Source: Paraburkholderia sejongensis (GTDB taxonomy: Bacteria > Pseudomonadota > Gammaproteobacteria > Burkholderiales > Burkholderiaceae). Taken from it: a stretch of 64,000 nucleotides of DNA. The stretch covers positions 248,001-312,000 of the forward strand of contig NZ_JAJITD010000001.1 in assembly GCF_020880815.1 (NCBI RefSeq), written 5' to 3'. The notes below the pieces were generated by a model that made no database searches, had not been told where the DNA came from, and was given only the letters and a program-made list of their open reading frames with translations. Position 1 is the first letter of the stretch. Each line of letters begins with the position of its first letter. Both the position numbers and the translations under genes were made by a program. This document shows, one piece after another, positions 45,640 through 54,386 of the stretch.

Positions 45640-46639
45640 CGACGATCTCGACGCCGGGCTGCCCGAGGGGCTCGATTTACGCACGCTGTCGGCGTACGTC
45701 GATGGAGAATTGCCCGACGCACAGCGGGCCGCGATCGCCGCGCAGCTTGACGCGCATCCGCGGGCCGCCGCGCGGGTCGCCGCGTGGCGCGCGCAGGACG
45801 CGGCACTGCGCGCGTTATGTGGGGTGCCGCGGCGCGATGGGCGGATGCGGGAACAAGCGGCGGCGCACGCAACGACACCAGCGACGACACAAGCAACGAC
45901 ACAAGCGGCGACACAACAGGCGGCACGCGAGGAGAACGAGGCGCGCGAGGAGACCACCCAGCGCGACAGCGCCGCGGTGCCGGCCGACGGCACCGTGCGC
46001 GCGCAACCCGCCCCGTCGCCCGATGAACCGACCTATATCGTCGTGCGCCGCACCCGCCCGTGGTGGCAGCGCGCGGGCCTCGCCGCCTGCTGGCTCGCCG
46101 CCGGCGCCGGCCTCACGCTGGCTCTCGGGCCGCTCGCGCCGCGGCTGACGGGCGGTGCATGGAGCGGCGCATGGGGCCGCTTCGGCGCGCAGCCGGCCGG
46201 CTTCGCGCAACGCGCGGACGTCGCGTATGCGGTCTATTCGCCGGAGCGGCGTCATCCGGTCGAGGTCGCCGCGAGCGAAGAGGAACATCTGATCAACTGG
46301 CTGTCGAAACGTCTGAACCGGCCACTGTCGGTGCCGTCGTTGCAGGAGTATGGTTATTCGCTGGTGGGCGGGCGGCTGCTGCCGGGCGAGGCGGGGCCGG
46401 CCGCGCAGTTCATGTACGAAAACCAGGCGGGCGCGCGGCTGACGCTGTACGTCGCCGGCGGCACCCAGGACCAGACCGCGTTCCGGCTGTTGCGCGACGG
46501 CAATCGGCGCACCTTCTACTGGGTCAGCGACGGCATGGGCTACGCGCTGTCGGGCGCGATCGCGGAGGGCAAGCTGCGCGCGATCGCCATCGACGTGTGC
46601 AGCGCGCTCGGCGGCAAGCCGGAAGCGTGGCAGCAGTAG
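45632..46639 (+). CDS. membrane anti-sigma factor
   Basis: A 335-residue single-pass protein. The N-terminal anti-sigma domain (about 1-70) has LRTLSAYVDGELPDAQRAAIAAQLDAHPRAAARVAAW, without the zinc-binding HxxxCxxC. The Thr/Gln/Ala-rich linker (about 80-110) is encoded by a 12-bp tandem repeat. One membrane helix lies at about 150-170, and a periplasmic domain of ~160 residues follows. It should hold the preceding sigma factor at the membrane until an outside signal is sensed. It overlaps the sigma gene by 8 bases. Confidence 0.85.
   Translation: MTNDDLDAGLPEGLDLRTLSAYVDGELPDAQRAAIAAQLDAHPRAAARVAAWRAQDAALRALCGVPRRDGRMREQAAAHATTPATTQATTQAATQQAAREENEAREETTQRDSAAVPADGTVRAQPAPSPDEPTYIVVRRTRPWWQRAGLAACWLAAGAGLTLALGPLAPRLTGGAWSGAWGRFGAQPAGFAQRADVAYAVYSPERRHPVEVAASEEEHLINWLSKRLNRPLSVPSLQEYGYSLVGGRLLPGEAGPAAQFMYENQAGARLTLYVAGGTQDQTAFRLLRDGNRRTFYWVSDGMGYALSGAIAEGKLRAIAIDVCSALGGKPEAWQQ
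45869..45916 (+). repeat. 12-bp tandem repeat in the anti-sigma linker
   Basis: Four near-identical 12-bp units (consensus GCNACGACACAA) at 45869-45880, 45881-45892, 45893-45904 and 45905-45916 encode repeated Ala-Thr-Thr-Gln/Pro. Changes in copy number would keep the frame. Confidence 0.85.
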
Positions 46640-46714
46640 CGGGCGCTCGCGCGGCCGGGGCGTGTCGCGTGGGCCGCCGCTTTTGCGCCGCGTCGCGATC
46701 CGCGCCGGTCTCGG

Positions 46715-46762
46715 CCTCTCCGCCTCGCCGCCTTTCCGCCTCTAAGCCTCTAAGCCTCTAAG
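46715..46762. repeat. 8-bp tandem repeat, six units
   Basis: CCTCTCCG, CCTCGCCG and CCTTTCCG are followed by three perfect CCTCTAAG units (46739-46762) just upstream of the flavoprotein ribosome binding site. Confidence 0.85.
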
Positions 46763-46788
46763 CCTCACAGCCGCCAACAGGAGCCGCC

Positions 46789-48366
46789 GTGCCCCACACC
46801 CTGCCGCCGAACCTGTCCGCCGCGCAGTTCGACCAGGCACTGGCCGGCTGGCGCGCGATCGTCGGCGATGCGCAGGTGCTCACGTCCGACTCGAGCCTCG
46901 CCGCCTATCTCGATCCGTTCGCGCCGGGCGCGCCCGGCGAGTTCGCCGCGAGCGCCGCGTTGCTGCCCGCGTCGGTCGACGAAATCCGCGCACTGCTACG
47001 GATTGCCAATCAATATCGAATTCCGTTGTGGACCGTATCGACCGGACGCAACTTCGCGTACGGCGGCGCGGCGCCGCGCCTGAGCGGCTCGGTGGTGCTC
47101 GATCTGCAACGGCTGAACCGCATCCTCGCGGTCGATGAAACGCTCGCCTACGCGCTGGTCGAGCCCGGCGTCAGCTACTTCGACCTGTACGCGCATCTGC
47201 GCGAGCACGGCTACAAGCTGTGGGTCGACCCGCCCGCGGCCGGCTGGGGCAGCGTGGTCGGCAACACGCTCGAGCGCGGCTTCGGCTACACCGACTACGG
47301 CGATCACGCGGCCGCGCAATGCGGAATGGAAGTGGTGCTCGCCAATGGCGACGTGCTGCGCACCGGCATGGGCGGGATCGAAATCGGCGGCGCGTGGCAG
47401 CTGTATCAGCCTGGCTACGGGCCGTCGTTCGATGCGATGTTCATGCAGTCGAACTACGGGATCGTCACCAAGCTCGGCGTGTGGCTGATGCCGGCGCCGC
47501 CCGCGTATCTGGTCGGTGAAATCCAGTTCCAGCACGAGGCCGATCTGGCCGCGATCGTCGATATTCTGCGGCCGCTGCGGCTCGACGGCACGATTGGCAA
47601 TCACGCGGTGATCGAGGGCGGCTTGCGCCGCGCGGCGGGCCTGTCCGCGCGCCGGCAGTGGTACGACGGCGCGGGCGCGATGCCGGAGAGCGCGGTGACG
47701 GCGATGCTGGAAAAACTCGGCGTCGGCCGCTGGAATCTGCATTTCGCGCTATACGGCGCGCCCGAAGTGATCGACGCGCGTTATGCGCTGATCGAGCGGG
47801 CGTTTTCGACGGTGCCGCGGGCGCGGCTGATGGCGGCGCGTTATGCGGGCGATGCGCAGCCCACCGGCGGCGGTGATCGCAACATGGCCGGCATCCCGGC
47901 GATGAGCGCGTTTCGCATGCTCGACTGGCGCGGCGGCGCGGGCGCGCATGTCGATTTCTCGCCGATCTGTCCGGCGAGCGGGGCCGACGCAATGCGCCAG
48001 TACACGATGGTGAAAACGCGCGCGGCCGAATACGGCTTCGACTACTACGGCGGTTTTACCGCCGGCGCGCGGCATCTGCATCACATCTTCGCGGCGATTT
48101 TCGCGCGCGACGACCCGCGCCAGCGCGAGCAGGCCGGCGCGCTGCTGCGCTCGCTGATGAGCGACGCGCGCGCGGCCGGCTACGGCCAATATCGCGCGCA
48201 TCTCGCGGTAATGGACTTCGCGGCCGCGCAGTACAGCTTCAACGACGGCGCGTTGTTGCGGCTGTCGGAAACGATCAAGGACGCGCTCGACCCGAACGGC
48301 ATTCTGGCGCCGGGCAAGCAGGGGATCTGGCCGGCCGCCTGGCGGGACCGGCGCGGATATACGTAA
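46789..48366 (+). CDS. FAD-linked oxidase, vanillyl-alcohol oxidase / 4-cresol dehydrogenase family
   Basis: A 525-residue flavoprotein. The PCMH-type FAD-binding domain (about 50-235) has WTVSTGRNFAYGG and DPPAAGWGSVVGNTLERG followed by GYTDYGDHA, as in 4-cresol dehydrogenase and eugenol hydroxylase. The C-terminal FAD-oxidase domain ends in LDPNGILAPGKQGIWP. Such enzymes oxidise para-substituted phenols. Known dehydrogenase members use a c-type cytochrome subunit; no CxxCH protein is next to it, so an oxidase mode or a distant partner is possible. The start is GTG at 46789 after AGGAG. It lies 30 bases before the Tat-signal gene. Confidence 0.85.
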   Translation: MPHTLPPNLSAAQFDQALAGWRAIVGDAQVLTSDSSLAAYLDPFAPGAPGEFAASAALLPASVDEIRALLRIANQYRIPLWTVSTGRNFAYGGAAPRLSGSVVLDLQRLNRILAVDETLAYALVEPGVSYFDLYAHLREHGYKLWVDPPAAGWGSVVGNTLERGFGYTDYGDHAAAQCGMEVVLANGDVLRTGMGGIEIGGAWQLYQPGYGPSFDAMFMQSNYGIVTKLGVWLMPAPPAYLVGEIQFQHEADLAAIVDILRPLRLDGTIGNHAVIEGGLRRAAGLSARRQWYDGAGAMPESAVTAMLEKLGVGRWNLHFALYGAPEVIDARYALIERAFSTVPRARLMAARYAGDAQPTGGGDRNMAGIPAMSAFRMLDWRGGAGAHVDFSPICPASGADAMRQYTMVKTRAAEYGFDYYGGFTAGARHLHHIFAAIFARDDPRQREQAGALLRSLMSDARAAGYGQYRAHLAVMDFAAAQYSFNDGALLRLSETIKDALDPNGILAPGKQGIWPAAWRDRRGYT

Positions 48367-48396
48367 GTGTGTGCCGAACGACAACCGGGAGGCATC

Positions 48397-48888
48397 ATGG
48401 ATAGACGCGGTTTCATGCTGACGAGTGTCTCGCTGGCGATCGCGGCGGGCGGCGCGTGGCCGTGGTTTGCGTGCGCCGCCGGAGACGCATCCACCGCGCG
48501 CGCGTTGGCAGTTGTCGATTCGACGCTCGCGGCCGGCGACCTGCTCGCGTGCTACGCACGGCAGTTCAGCTTGCCGGTGTTCGAAACCGGCGACGACATC
48601 GGCGCGCTGTGGTTCGCGACACTCGCCCCGTTGCTCGCCGCCGCAACCGTCATCACCACCGCGCCGGCGGCACCGGCCGCGCGCAGTGCGGCTTCATTGA
48701 TCGGCATCACGCGTGCATCCGATCATTTCGTGCTGAGCCGTCTCGCGCTGTGTAGCGGATGCTTCACCGAGCACAGCCAGCAGCGCCACGCGATGCCGGG
48801 CGAACAAGTCGAATACGTGGCGTTCGCGTTGACGCCGCGCGATCGCCGCGAGCCTCGACCCGCCACCCCTCGGCCCGCCACCCGCTAG
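48397..48888 (+). CDS. Tat-signal hypothetical protein
   Basis: A 163-residue protein with a twin-arginine-like signal (MDRRGFMLTSVSLAIAAGGA). Its mature part is Ala/Leu-rich and includes TLAPLLAAATVITTAPAAPAARSAASLIG. A Cys pair follows in ALCSGCFTEHS, and the tail is Arg/Pro-rich. I do not recognise the family. The start at 48397 follows GGGAGG. Its place directly after the flavoprotein gene suggests a shared periplasmic role, perhaps as a partner protein, but it has no haem motif. Confidence 0.6.
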   Translation: MDRRGFMLTSVSLAIAAGGAWPWFACAAGDASTARALAVVDSTLAAGDLLACYARQFSLPVFETGDDIGALWFATLAPLLAAATVITTAPAAPAARSAASLIGITRASDHFVLSRLALCSGCFTEHSQQRHAMPGEQVEYVAFALTPRDRREPRPATPRPATR

Positions 48889-49937
48889 AACTTGTACGCG
48901 CTGTTCTTCGGATCGAACGTCGCGTCATCGAAGCGCTTCGGCGTAATGCTCTCGAACACGATCCGCTCGAACAGCTTGCCGTCGTTGTCGTAAGACTCGA
49001 CGCTGCGAAAGTACGGATGCCGCAGATCGAGCCCCAGCGTTTCCTTCTTCGCATAGAACTCGGGCTGGCCGGTCGGCGTCTCGAACGTGAAGGCGACGAC
49101 CCGCACATCGTCGATAGTCTTCACTTCGATCTGCACCGAACGCGGCAAGCCGGTCTTCGCGTACCTTTTGCCCTCGGCCAGGTACTGCGCGGCGATGTAC
49201 TCGGTGCCGAGATCGCGCACCTCGTGATTCGACTGCGAGCGCGCGAGCGCGCCGTCCAGCGAAGTCCACATCGGCATCACGTTCATGATGCCGCCCAGGT
49301 GGCCGTACATTTGGTCGCTGCGCTTCGATTCGTCGTAGATGATTTCCTGGCCCGCGTGCGCGCCGTCGGGCAGCCACTTCGCGTAGATTCGCAGCGGTTC
49401 GCGCGTGAGCCGCACCAGCATGTGATCAGGTTTGTCGGGCCACTGCCCGTGAATGCGCTCGGAGCGCGACATCGTGAACTCGTACGACGGATAACCGTTC
49501 GGTCCCGCCTGAATATAGCGCGGCAACGTCAGCGGATCGAGCGACTGGAACAGCGCGACCAGTTGCGCATCGTCGAGCTTTTCAAGCGCGCCGCTTTGCT
49601 GCGCGGCGCGCAGCCATTTGACCTGCTGATCGAGTGTCAGCTTGCCGACCTGCGCGGGCGGGGTGGTCGGCGCCTTGACCGCGCTCGCGGTCTCGAGCGG
49701 CGGCGGGCGGTCGTCGTTCTGCGCAAATGCCGCCGGCATCGCGACGGGAGCGGCGAGAGCGGCGAGAGCGGCGCCGGCGAGCAGCGTGCCGCGCAACCAG
49801 CGTCGGCAGCCGGCCACGCCGCTCAAAGCGCCACGCCGCATCGACCCCTCGGCGAGCGCGGCGGCGGGCGGCCAGCCGCCGTCGGCGTGCACATACGAGA
49901 GCGGGTGGTGCGAACGGGCGGACAGGCGGTGCTTCAT
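48885..49937 (-). CDS. DUF1571 secreted protein
   Basis: A 350-residue protein, likely exported. The first 75 residues hold a hydrophobic signal (LLAGAALAALAAPVAMPAAFA) preceded by a long basic stretch, so the true start could be the ATG at 49841. The mature part carries a DUF1571-like domain with EFTMSRSERIHGQWPDKPDHMLVRLTREP and AGQEIIYDESKRSDQMYGH, and ends in FDPKNSAYKF. It may be periplasmic; function unknown. The ATG at 49937 follows GGAGG. It overlaps the convergent Tat-signal gene in a shared CTAG at 48885-48888. Confidence 0.7.
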   Translation of the reverse strand: MKHRLSARSHHPLSYVHADGGWPPAAALAEGSMRRGALSGVAGCRRWLRGTLLAGAALAALAAPVAMPAAFAQNDDRPPPLETASAVKAPTTPPAQVGKLTLDQQVKWLRAAQQSGALEKLDDAQLVALFQSLDPLTLPRYIQAGPNGYPSYEFTMSRSERIHGQWPDKPDHMLVRLTREPLRIYAKWLPDGAHAGQEIIYDESKRSDQMYGHLGGIMNVMPMWTSLDGALARSQSNHEVRDLGTEYIAAQYLAEGKRYAKTGLPRSVQIEVKTIDDVRVVAFTFETPTGQPEFYAKKETLGLDLRHPYFRSVESYDNDGKLFERIVFESITPKRFDDATFDPKNSAYKF

Positions 49938-50045
49938 GCGTTCCTCCAGGAAGTGGCGCGAGCGACGGCCGCCCCGCGCGAAAACGCGAGGCACCGTCAC
50001 GCGGGCCGCGATGACATAACGTCAGGCACGCAAGCGTTATTCCAG

Positions 50046-51800
50046 TCAGTTCGCTTTGTGTTTCGCGAGTTCCTCGTCGCGCAGCGCGCGGCGCAGGATT
50101 TTGCCGACATTGGTTTGCGGCAGCTCGTCGCGGAACTCGACCAGCTTCGGCACCTTGTAGCCGGTCAGATTCTTGCGGCAGTGCGCGAGTACCTGCTCGA
50201 CGGTCAGCGTCGACGAGCGCCGCACGATGAACACCTTCACGCGCTCGCCCTGGGCCGGGTCGGGCACACCGATCGCCGCGACTTCGCGCACGTCCGGATG
50301 CGCGGCGATCACATCCTCGATTTCGTTCGGATACACGTTAAAGCCCGACACGAGGATCATGTCCTTCTTGCGGTCGATCAGCCGGATAAAGCCGCGCGAA
50401 TCCATCACGCCGACGTCGCCGGTCGCGAGCCAGCCGGCCTCGTCGATCACCTTCTCGGTTTCGTCCGGCCGATTCCAGTAGCCCTTCATCACCTGCGGAC
50501 CTTTCACGCACAGCTCGCCCGCCTCGCCGATATTGGCCCAGCTGCCGTCGTCCTTTCTGAAACGCACCTGAGTGGACGGCGCGGGCAGCCCGATCGAGCC
50601 TTCGAAGTCGCGCAGCTTGCTCAGATCGACCGGATTCATCGATACGATCGGCGAACACTCGGTGAGCCCGTAGCCTTCGACGATCGGTTTGCCGGTCACC
50701 GCCTTGAAGCGCTCGGCGACCGCTTTCTGGGTCGCCATCCCGCCGGCCATCGCGAGCTTCAGATCGGAGAAGTCGCGCTTGCAGAATTCCTCGTTGTCGA
50801 GAAACGCGTTGTACAGCGTATTCACCGCGGTCATGCCGGTGAATTTCTCGTGGCGGATGATCATCATCACGCGCTTCATGTCGCGCGGATTGGCGATCAG
50901 GATGTTGCGCCCGCCGAGCCCCATGAAGATCAGCGCGTTCACGGTCAGCGAGTAGATGTGATAAAGCGGCAGCGGCGTGAGCACCGTTTCGACCTCGCCC
51001 GACAATTGCCCGGCGGCCCACGCCTTCGCCTGCAGCAGATTCGCGATGATGTTGCGATGCGTGAGCATCGCGCCTTTCGCAACCCCGGTGGTGCCGCCGG
51101 TGTACTGCAGGAACGCGATGTCGTCGTGGCTCACCGGCACTCGCGTGAGCGTGCGCGCGTAGCCGATCGACAGCGCGCTCAGCAGCGGCACCGCCTGCGG
51201 CAGCTGATAGGCCGGCACCATTTTCTTCACGTGACGCATCACGAAATTGAGCAGGCGTCCTTTCGGATTGAGGCCGTCGGCGAGCAGATCGCCGAGCCCG
51301 GTGACGATCACGTCGCGCACCTGGGTGCCGGGCAGCGCGTCTTCGACGGTCTTCGCGAAGTTCTCGAACACGACGATCGTGCGTGCGCCGCTGTCTTTGA
51401 GCTGATGCGCGAGCTCGCGCACCGTATAGAGCGGGTTGACGTTGACGACCACCGCGCCGGCCTTCAGCGTGCCGAACAGCGCGACCGGATACTGGAACGT
51501 GTTCGGCAGCATGATCGCGACGCGCTCGCCGGGCTGCACGCCGATGCTTTGCAGATACGCAGCGAACGCGTTCGCCTTGCGGCCCAGCTCCCCATAGGTC
51601 AGGTTCGCGCCGACACTGACATACGCGACGCGCTCGCGGAACTGCGCGACGCATTCGTCGAAGAACTGGCCGATCGATTCGTACTGCGTGACGTCGATCT
51701 CGCGCGGCACGTCGTCGGGGTACGACGCGTACCAGATGCCGTCGGTGTTCGGCGCGGACCCGGCGGCGGCGGGGAGCGGGGCTTGGGTGGGCTGGGTCAT
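50046..51800 (-). CDS. fadD: long-chain acyl-CoA ligase
   Basis: A 584-residue AMP-dependent ligase that activates fatty acids to acyl-CoA. The AMP signature is FLQYTGGTTGVAKGAMLTH. Later come GYGLTECSPIVS, the hinge GDVGVMDSRGFIRLIDRKKDMILVSGFNVYP, and the C-terminal Lys in NVGKILRRALRDEE. The start at 51800 follows GGAGACG; further upstream the frame is open only because it crosses the thiolase gene. It is the last gene of the fatty-acid cluster, 59 bases after the thiolase. Confidence 0.9.
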   Translation of the reverse strand: MTQPTQAPLPAAAGSAPNTDGIWYASYPDDVPREIDVTQYESIGQFFDECVAQFRERVAYVSVGANLTYGELGRKANAFAAYLQSIGVQPGERVAIMLPNTFQYPVALFGTLKAGAVVVNVNPLYTVRELAHQLKDSGARTIVVFENFAKTVEDALPGTQVRDVIVTGLGDLLADGLNPKGRLLNFVMRHVKKMVPAYQLPQAVPLLSALSIGYARTLTRVPVSHDDIAFLQYTGGTTGVAKGAMLTHRNIIANLLQAKAWAAGQLSGEVETVLTPLPLYHIYSLTVNALIFMGLGGRNILIANPRDMKRVMMIIRHEKFTGMTAVNTLYNAFLDNEEFCKRDFSDLKLAMAGGMATQKAVAERFKAVTGKPIVEGYGLTECSPIVSMNPVDLSKLRDFEGSIGLPAPSTQVRFRKDDGSWANIGEAGELCVKGPQVMKGYWNRPDETEKVIDEAGWLATGDVGVMDSRGFIRLIDRKKDMILVSGFNVYPNEIEDVIAAHPDVREVAAIGVPDPAQGERVKVFIVRRSSTLTVEQVLAHCRKNLTGYKVPKLVEFRDELPQTNVGKILRRALRDEELAKHKAN

Positions 51801-51859
51801 CGATCGTCTCCTGAAGCCGTGGTGGCCTTTGTTGGTATCCCGGTGGATCGCGCGGCGCG

Positions 51860-53161
51860 CTAGCGTTCCAGAATCGCGACGACCCCCTGGCCGCCCGCCG
51901 CGCAGATCGAAATCAGACCGCGCGCGCCGCCGCCCGGCTTGTCGAGCTGCGCGAGCAGCTTCGCGAGGCCCGCGACGATCCGCGCGCCGGTCGCCGCGAA
52001 CGGATGGCCGGTCGCGAGCGAGCTGCCGTTCACGTTCAGCTTCGCGCGATCGATCGCGCCGAGCGCGCCCGCGAGGCCGAGCTGCGTGCGGCAATATTCG
52101 TCATCCTGCCACGCCGCGAGCGTGCATAGCACCTGGGCCGCGAAAGCCTCGTGAATTTCGTAGAAGTCGAACTCCTGCAAGCTCAGGCCGGCACGCGCGA
52201 GCATGCGCGGTACCGCGTGGACCGGCGCCATCAGCAGTCCTTCCCGCTGGTCGAAGAAGTCGACCGCGGCGGTCTCCGACCAGCTCAGATAGGCGAGCAC
52301 CGGCAGTCCGCGTTCGGCCGCCCATGCCTCGCTCGCGAGCAGCACAGCCGATGCGCCGTCGGTCAGCGGCGTCGAATTGCCGGCGGTCAGCGTGCCGGCA
52401 TCGCGGTCGAACACCGGCTTCAGGCTCGCGAGTTTTTCCAGCGTCAGGTCGGCGCGCAGGTTGTTGTCGCGCGCGAGGCCCTTGTACGGCGTCATCAGAT
52501 CGTTGACGAAGCCGCGCGCATACGCGTCAGCGAGCTTGCGGTGGCTGTCGTACGCGAGCACGTCCTGGGCTTCGCGCGAGATGTTCCAGCGCTTGGCCAT
52601 CAGCTCGCAATGCTCGCCCATCGACAGGCCGGTGCGCGGCTCGCTGTTTCTCGGCAGCAGCGGCTTGAAGAACATCCCGGGGCGCAGCTTGCTGAGCGCG
52701 CCGAGCCGCTGGCCGGCACTCCTGCCGCGATTCGCTTCGAGCAGGATCTTGCGCATCCGCTCGTTGACGCCGATCGGCGCATCCGAGGTGGTATCGACGC
52801 CGCCCGCGATGCCCGCGTCGATCTGGCCGAGCGCGATCTTGTTGGCGACGAGGATCGTCGCTTCGAGGCCGGTGCCGCAGGCCTGCTGCACGTCGTAGGC
52901 GGGAGTTTCCTTCGCGAGCGTGGTGGACAGCACCGACTCGCGCGTCAGGTTGAAATCGCGCGAGTGCTTGATTACCGCGCCCGCCGCGACTTCACCGAGA
53001 CGCACGCCGTGCAGTTCGTAGCGGTCGATCAGGCCTTGCAACGTGAAGGTCAGCATGTCCTGATTCGACGCGTTCGCGTACGCGGTGTTCGAGCGGGCAA
53101 ACGGGATCCGGTTGCCCCCGACGATGGCGACGCGGCGCACGGCGGGTTGCGGGTGGGGCAT
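51860..53161 (-). CDS. acetyl-CoA C-acyltransferase (thiolase)
   Basis: A 433-residue thiolase. The nucleophilic Cys is in VQQACGTGLEA (about residue 95). The catalytic His is in YEIHEAFAAQVL, and the second Cys in ISICAAGGQG near the end. It splits 3-ketoacyl-CoA into acetyl-CoA and a shortened acyl-CoA. The length is like FadI or mycobacterial FadA2. It lies between maoC and fadD on the minus strand, with a 120-base gap before it. Confidence 0.92.
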   Translation of the reverse strand: MPHPQPAVRRVAIVGGNRIPFARSNTAYANASNQDMLTFTLQGLIDRYELHGVRLGEVAAGAVIKHSRDFNLTRESVLSTTLAKETPAYDVQQACGTGLEATILVANKIALGQIDAGIAGGVDTTSDAPIGVNERMRKILLEANRGRSAGQRLGALSKLRPGMFFKPLLPRNSEPRTGLSMGEHCELMAKRWNISREAQDVLAYDSHRKLADAYARGFVNDLMTPYKGLARDNNLRADLTLEKLASLKPVFDRDAGTLTAGNSTPLTDGASAVLLASEAWAAERGLPVLAYLSWSETAAVDFFDQREGLLMAPVHAVPRMLARAGLSLQEFDFYEIHEAFAAQVLCTLAAWQDDEYCRTQLGLAGALGAIDRAKLNVNGSSLATGHPFAATGARIVAGLAKLLAQLDKPGGGARGLISICAAGGQGVVAILER

Positions 53162-53281
53162 GTGGCGGCTCCTTTGGGGCGGTCCAGGTTAGCGGGTAGT
53201 GCTTGCTGCCTTGCTGCGCGGGTAATGGCAGCGCGATCGCGGCCGGATTGTGGCCGGATTGTGGCCAGGATCGCGCGGCCG

Positions 53282-54229
53282 TCACTGCAAGCGCCACTGC
53301 ATGCGCCCGCGCAAATGCGGCTTTTCTCCGTTGATATCGCGCACCTCCAGGTCTCGCTCGATCAGCGACGGCGCCGCGCTCCACAGCGACACCTCGCCCG
53401 GCAGCAGCATCGGCAGCTTGAATTCGGCGGCGAGCGTCGCTTCGGCGAGCGGCTTCGGCGGCTGCAGCGAAGACGCCGCTCGCGCCAGCGTCCACATCCC
53501 GTGCGCGATCGCGCGCGGAAAGCCGAACGCCTTCGCCGACAGCGCGCTCATGTGGATCGGGTTGTAGTCGCCGGACACGCTCGCGTAGTCGCGGCCCAGT
53601 TGCGGCGCGAGCTGCCAGCGCGCGAGCCGTTGCAGCGGTTCCGGCCCCGGCTCGAGCGCGGCGAGCGGATCGCCGATCGCCGGCACCGCGCGCTTCAGAT
53701 AGACGCTGTCGCCGTCCCACACCGCCTCGCCGCGCCGGTAGATGCGGGTATGGACGACGAACGCCTGGCCCTTGTCGTGGCGCAGCAGCGCGCCGAATTC
53801 GACCTCGACGCGCAACTGGTCCTTGTACGCGAGTGGGCGGCGCAGCCGCACGTGATTGGCCAGATGCACGAGCCCGAGCGCCGGCCACGGAAAGGCCGGA
53901 TCGGTCAGCATCAGAAGATGCAGCGGAAACGCCAGCAGATGCGGGTAGGTGAGCGGCACGCCGTGCTCCGGGATAAAGCCGCACACGCGCGCGTAACGCC
54001 AGATCGGGCCGGGGTCGAGCGCGACCGCCGGGCGCACCAGCCGCAGCGCCGGCAACGCGCTCTCGCGGCCGCGCTTGACGACACCGCACAGCGCCCGCGC
54101 ATACAGTTTCGCCGGCGCCGGCAGCGTCTCGACGACGATGGTTTTCGGCCGCGCGCCATTGCCGCCCGGTGTGTGCGCGGCATCGCGACTGCCGAACGGA
54201 TCACCCGCGTCGCCCATACCCATGCCCAT
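53282..54229 (-). CDS. MaoC-like (R)-specific enoyl-CoA hydratase
   Basis: A 315-residue double-hot-dog protein. The C-terminal half holds the hydratase-2 motif DYNPIHMSALSAKAFGFPRAIAHGMW (catalytic Asp and His within DYNPIH). The N-terminal half is a degenerate MaoC domain. It would hydrate trans-2-enoyl-CoA to (R)-3-hydroxyacyl-CoA, matching the FabG-type reductase encoded upstream and resembling mycobacterial HtdX. ATGs at 54229, 54223 and 54217 are all possible starts (Met-Gly repeats). Confidence 0.85.
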   Translation of the reverse strand: MGMGMGDAGDPFGSRDAAHTPGGNGARPKTIVVETLPAPAKLYARALCGVVKRGRESALPALRLVRPAVALDPGPIWRYARVCGFIPEHGVPLTYPHLLAFPLHLLMLTDPAFPWPALGLVHLANHVRLRRPLAYKDQLRVEVEFGALLRHDKGQAFVVHTRIYRRGEAVWDGDSVYLKRAVPAIGDPLAALEPGPEPLQRLARWQLAPQLGRDYASVSGDYNPIHMSALSAKAFGFPRAIAHGMWTLARAASSLQPPKPLAEATLAAEFKLPMLLPGEVSLWSAAPSLIERDLEVRDINGEKPHLRGRMQWRLQ

Positions 54230-54261
54230 GCTGATGCTCTCCCGTTCAGTGTCCGGCCCGG

Positions 54262-54327
54262 TTGCCGCTTAGTTGCCGTTCAGTAGCCGCTCAGTTGCGG
54301 CTGAGTTGCCGTTCAGTCGCCGCTCAG
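54262..54327. repeat. 11-bp tandem repeat, six units
   Basis: Six imperfect units of TTGCCGCTCAG type (starting at 54262, 54273, 54284, 54295, 54306 and 54317) fill the gap between fabG4 and maoC and run directly into a 13-bp repeat. Confidence 0.9.
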
Positions 54328-54379
54328 GCTCCACGCTTCGGCTCCACGCTTCGGCTCCACGCTCAGGCGCCACGTTCAG
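54328..54379. repeat. 13-bp tandem repeat, four units
   Basis: GCTCCACGCTTCG occurs twice perfectly (54328-54340, 54341-54353), then twice with changes (54354-54366, 54367-54379). It abuts the 11-bp repeat, making one 118-base compound array that ends 8 bases before the fabG4 stop. Confidence 0.9.
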
Positions 54380-54386
54380 GCTCCCC

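Noticed and set aside
54262..54379. CRISPR-like array
   Set aside because: The units are 11 and 13 bp and directly adjacent, with no spacers and no cas genes nearby. They are tandem repeats.
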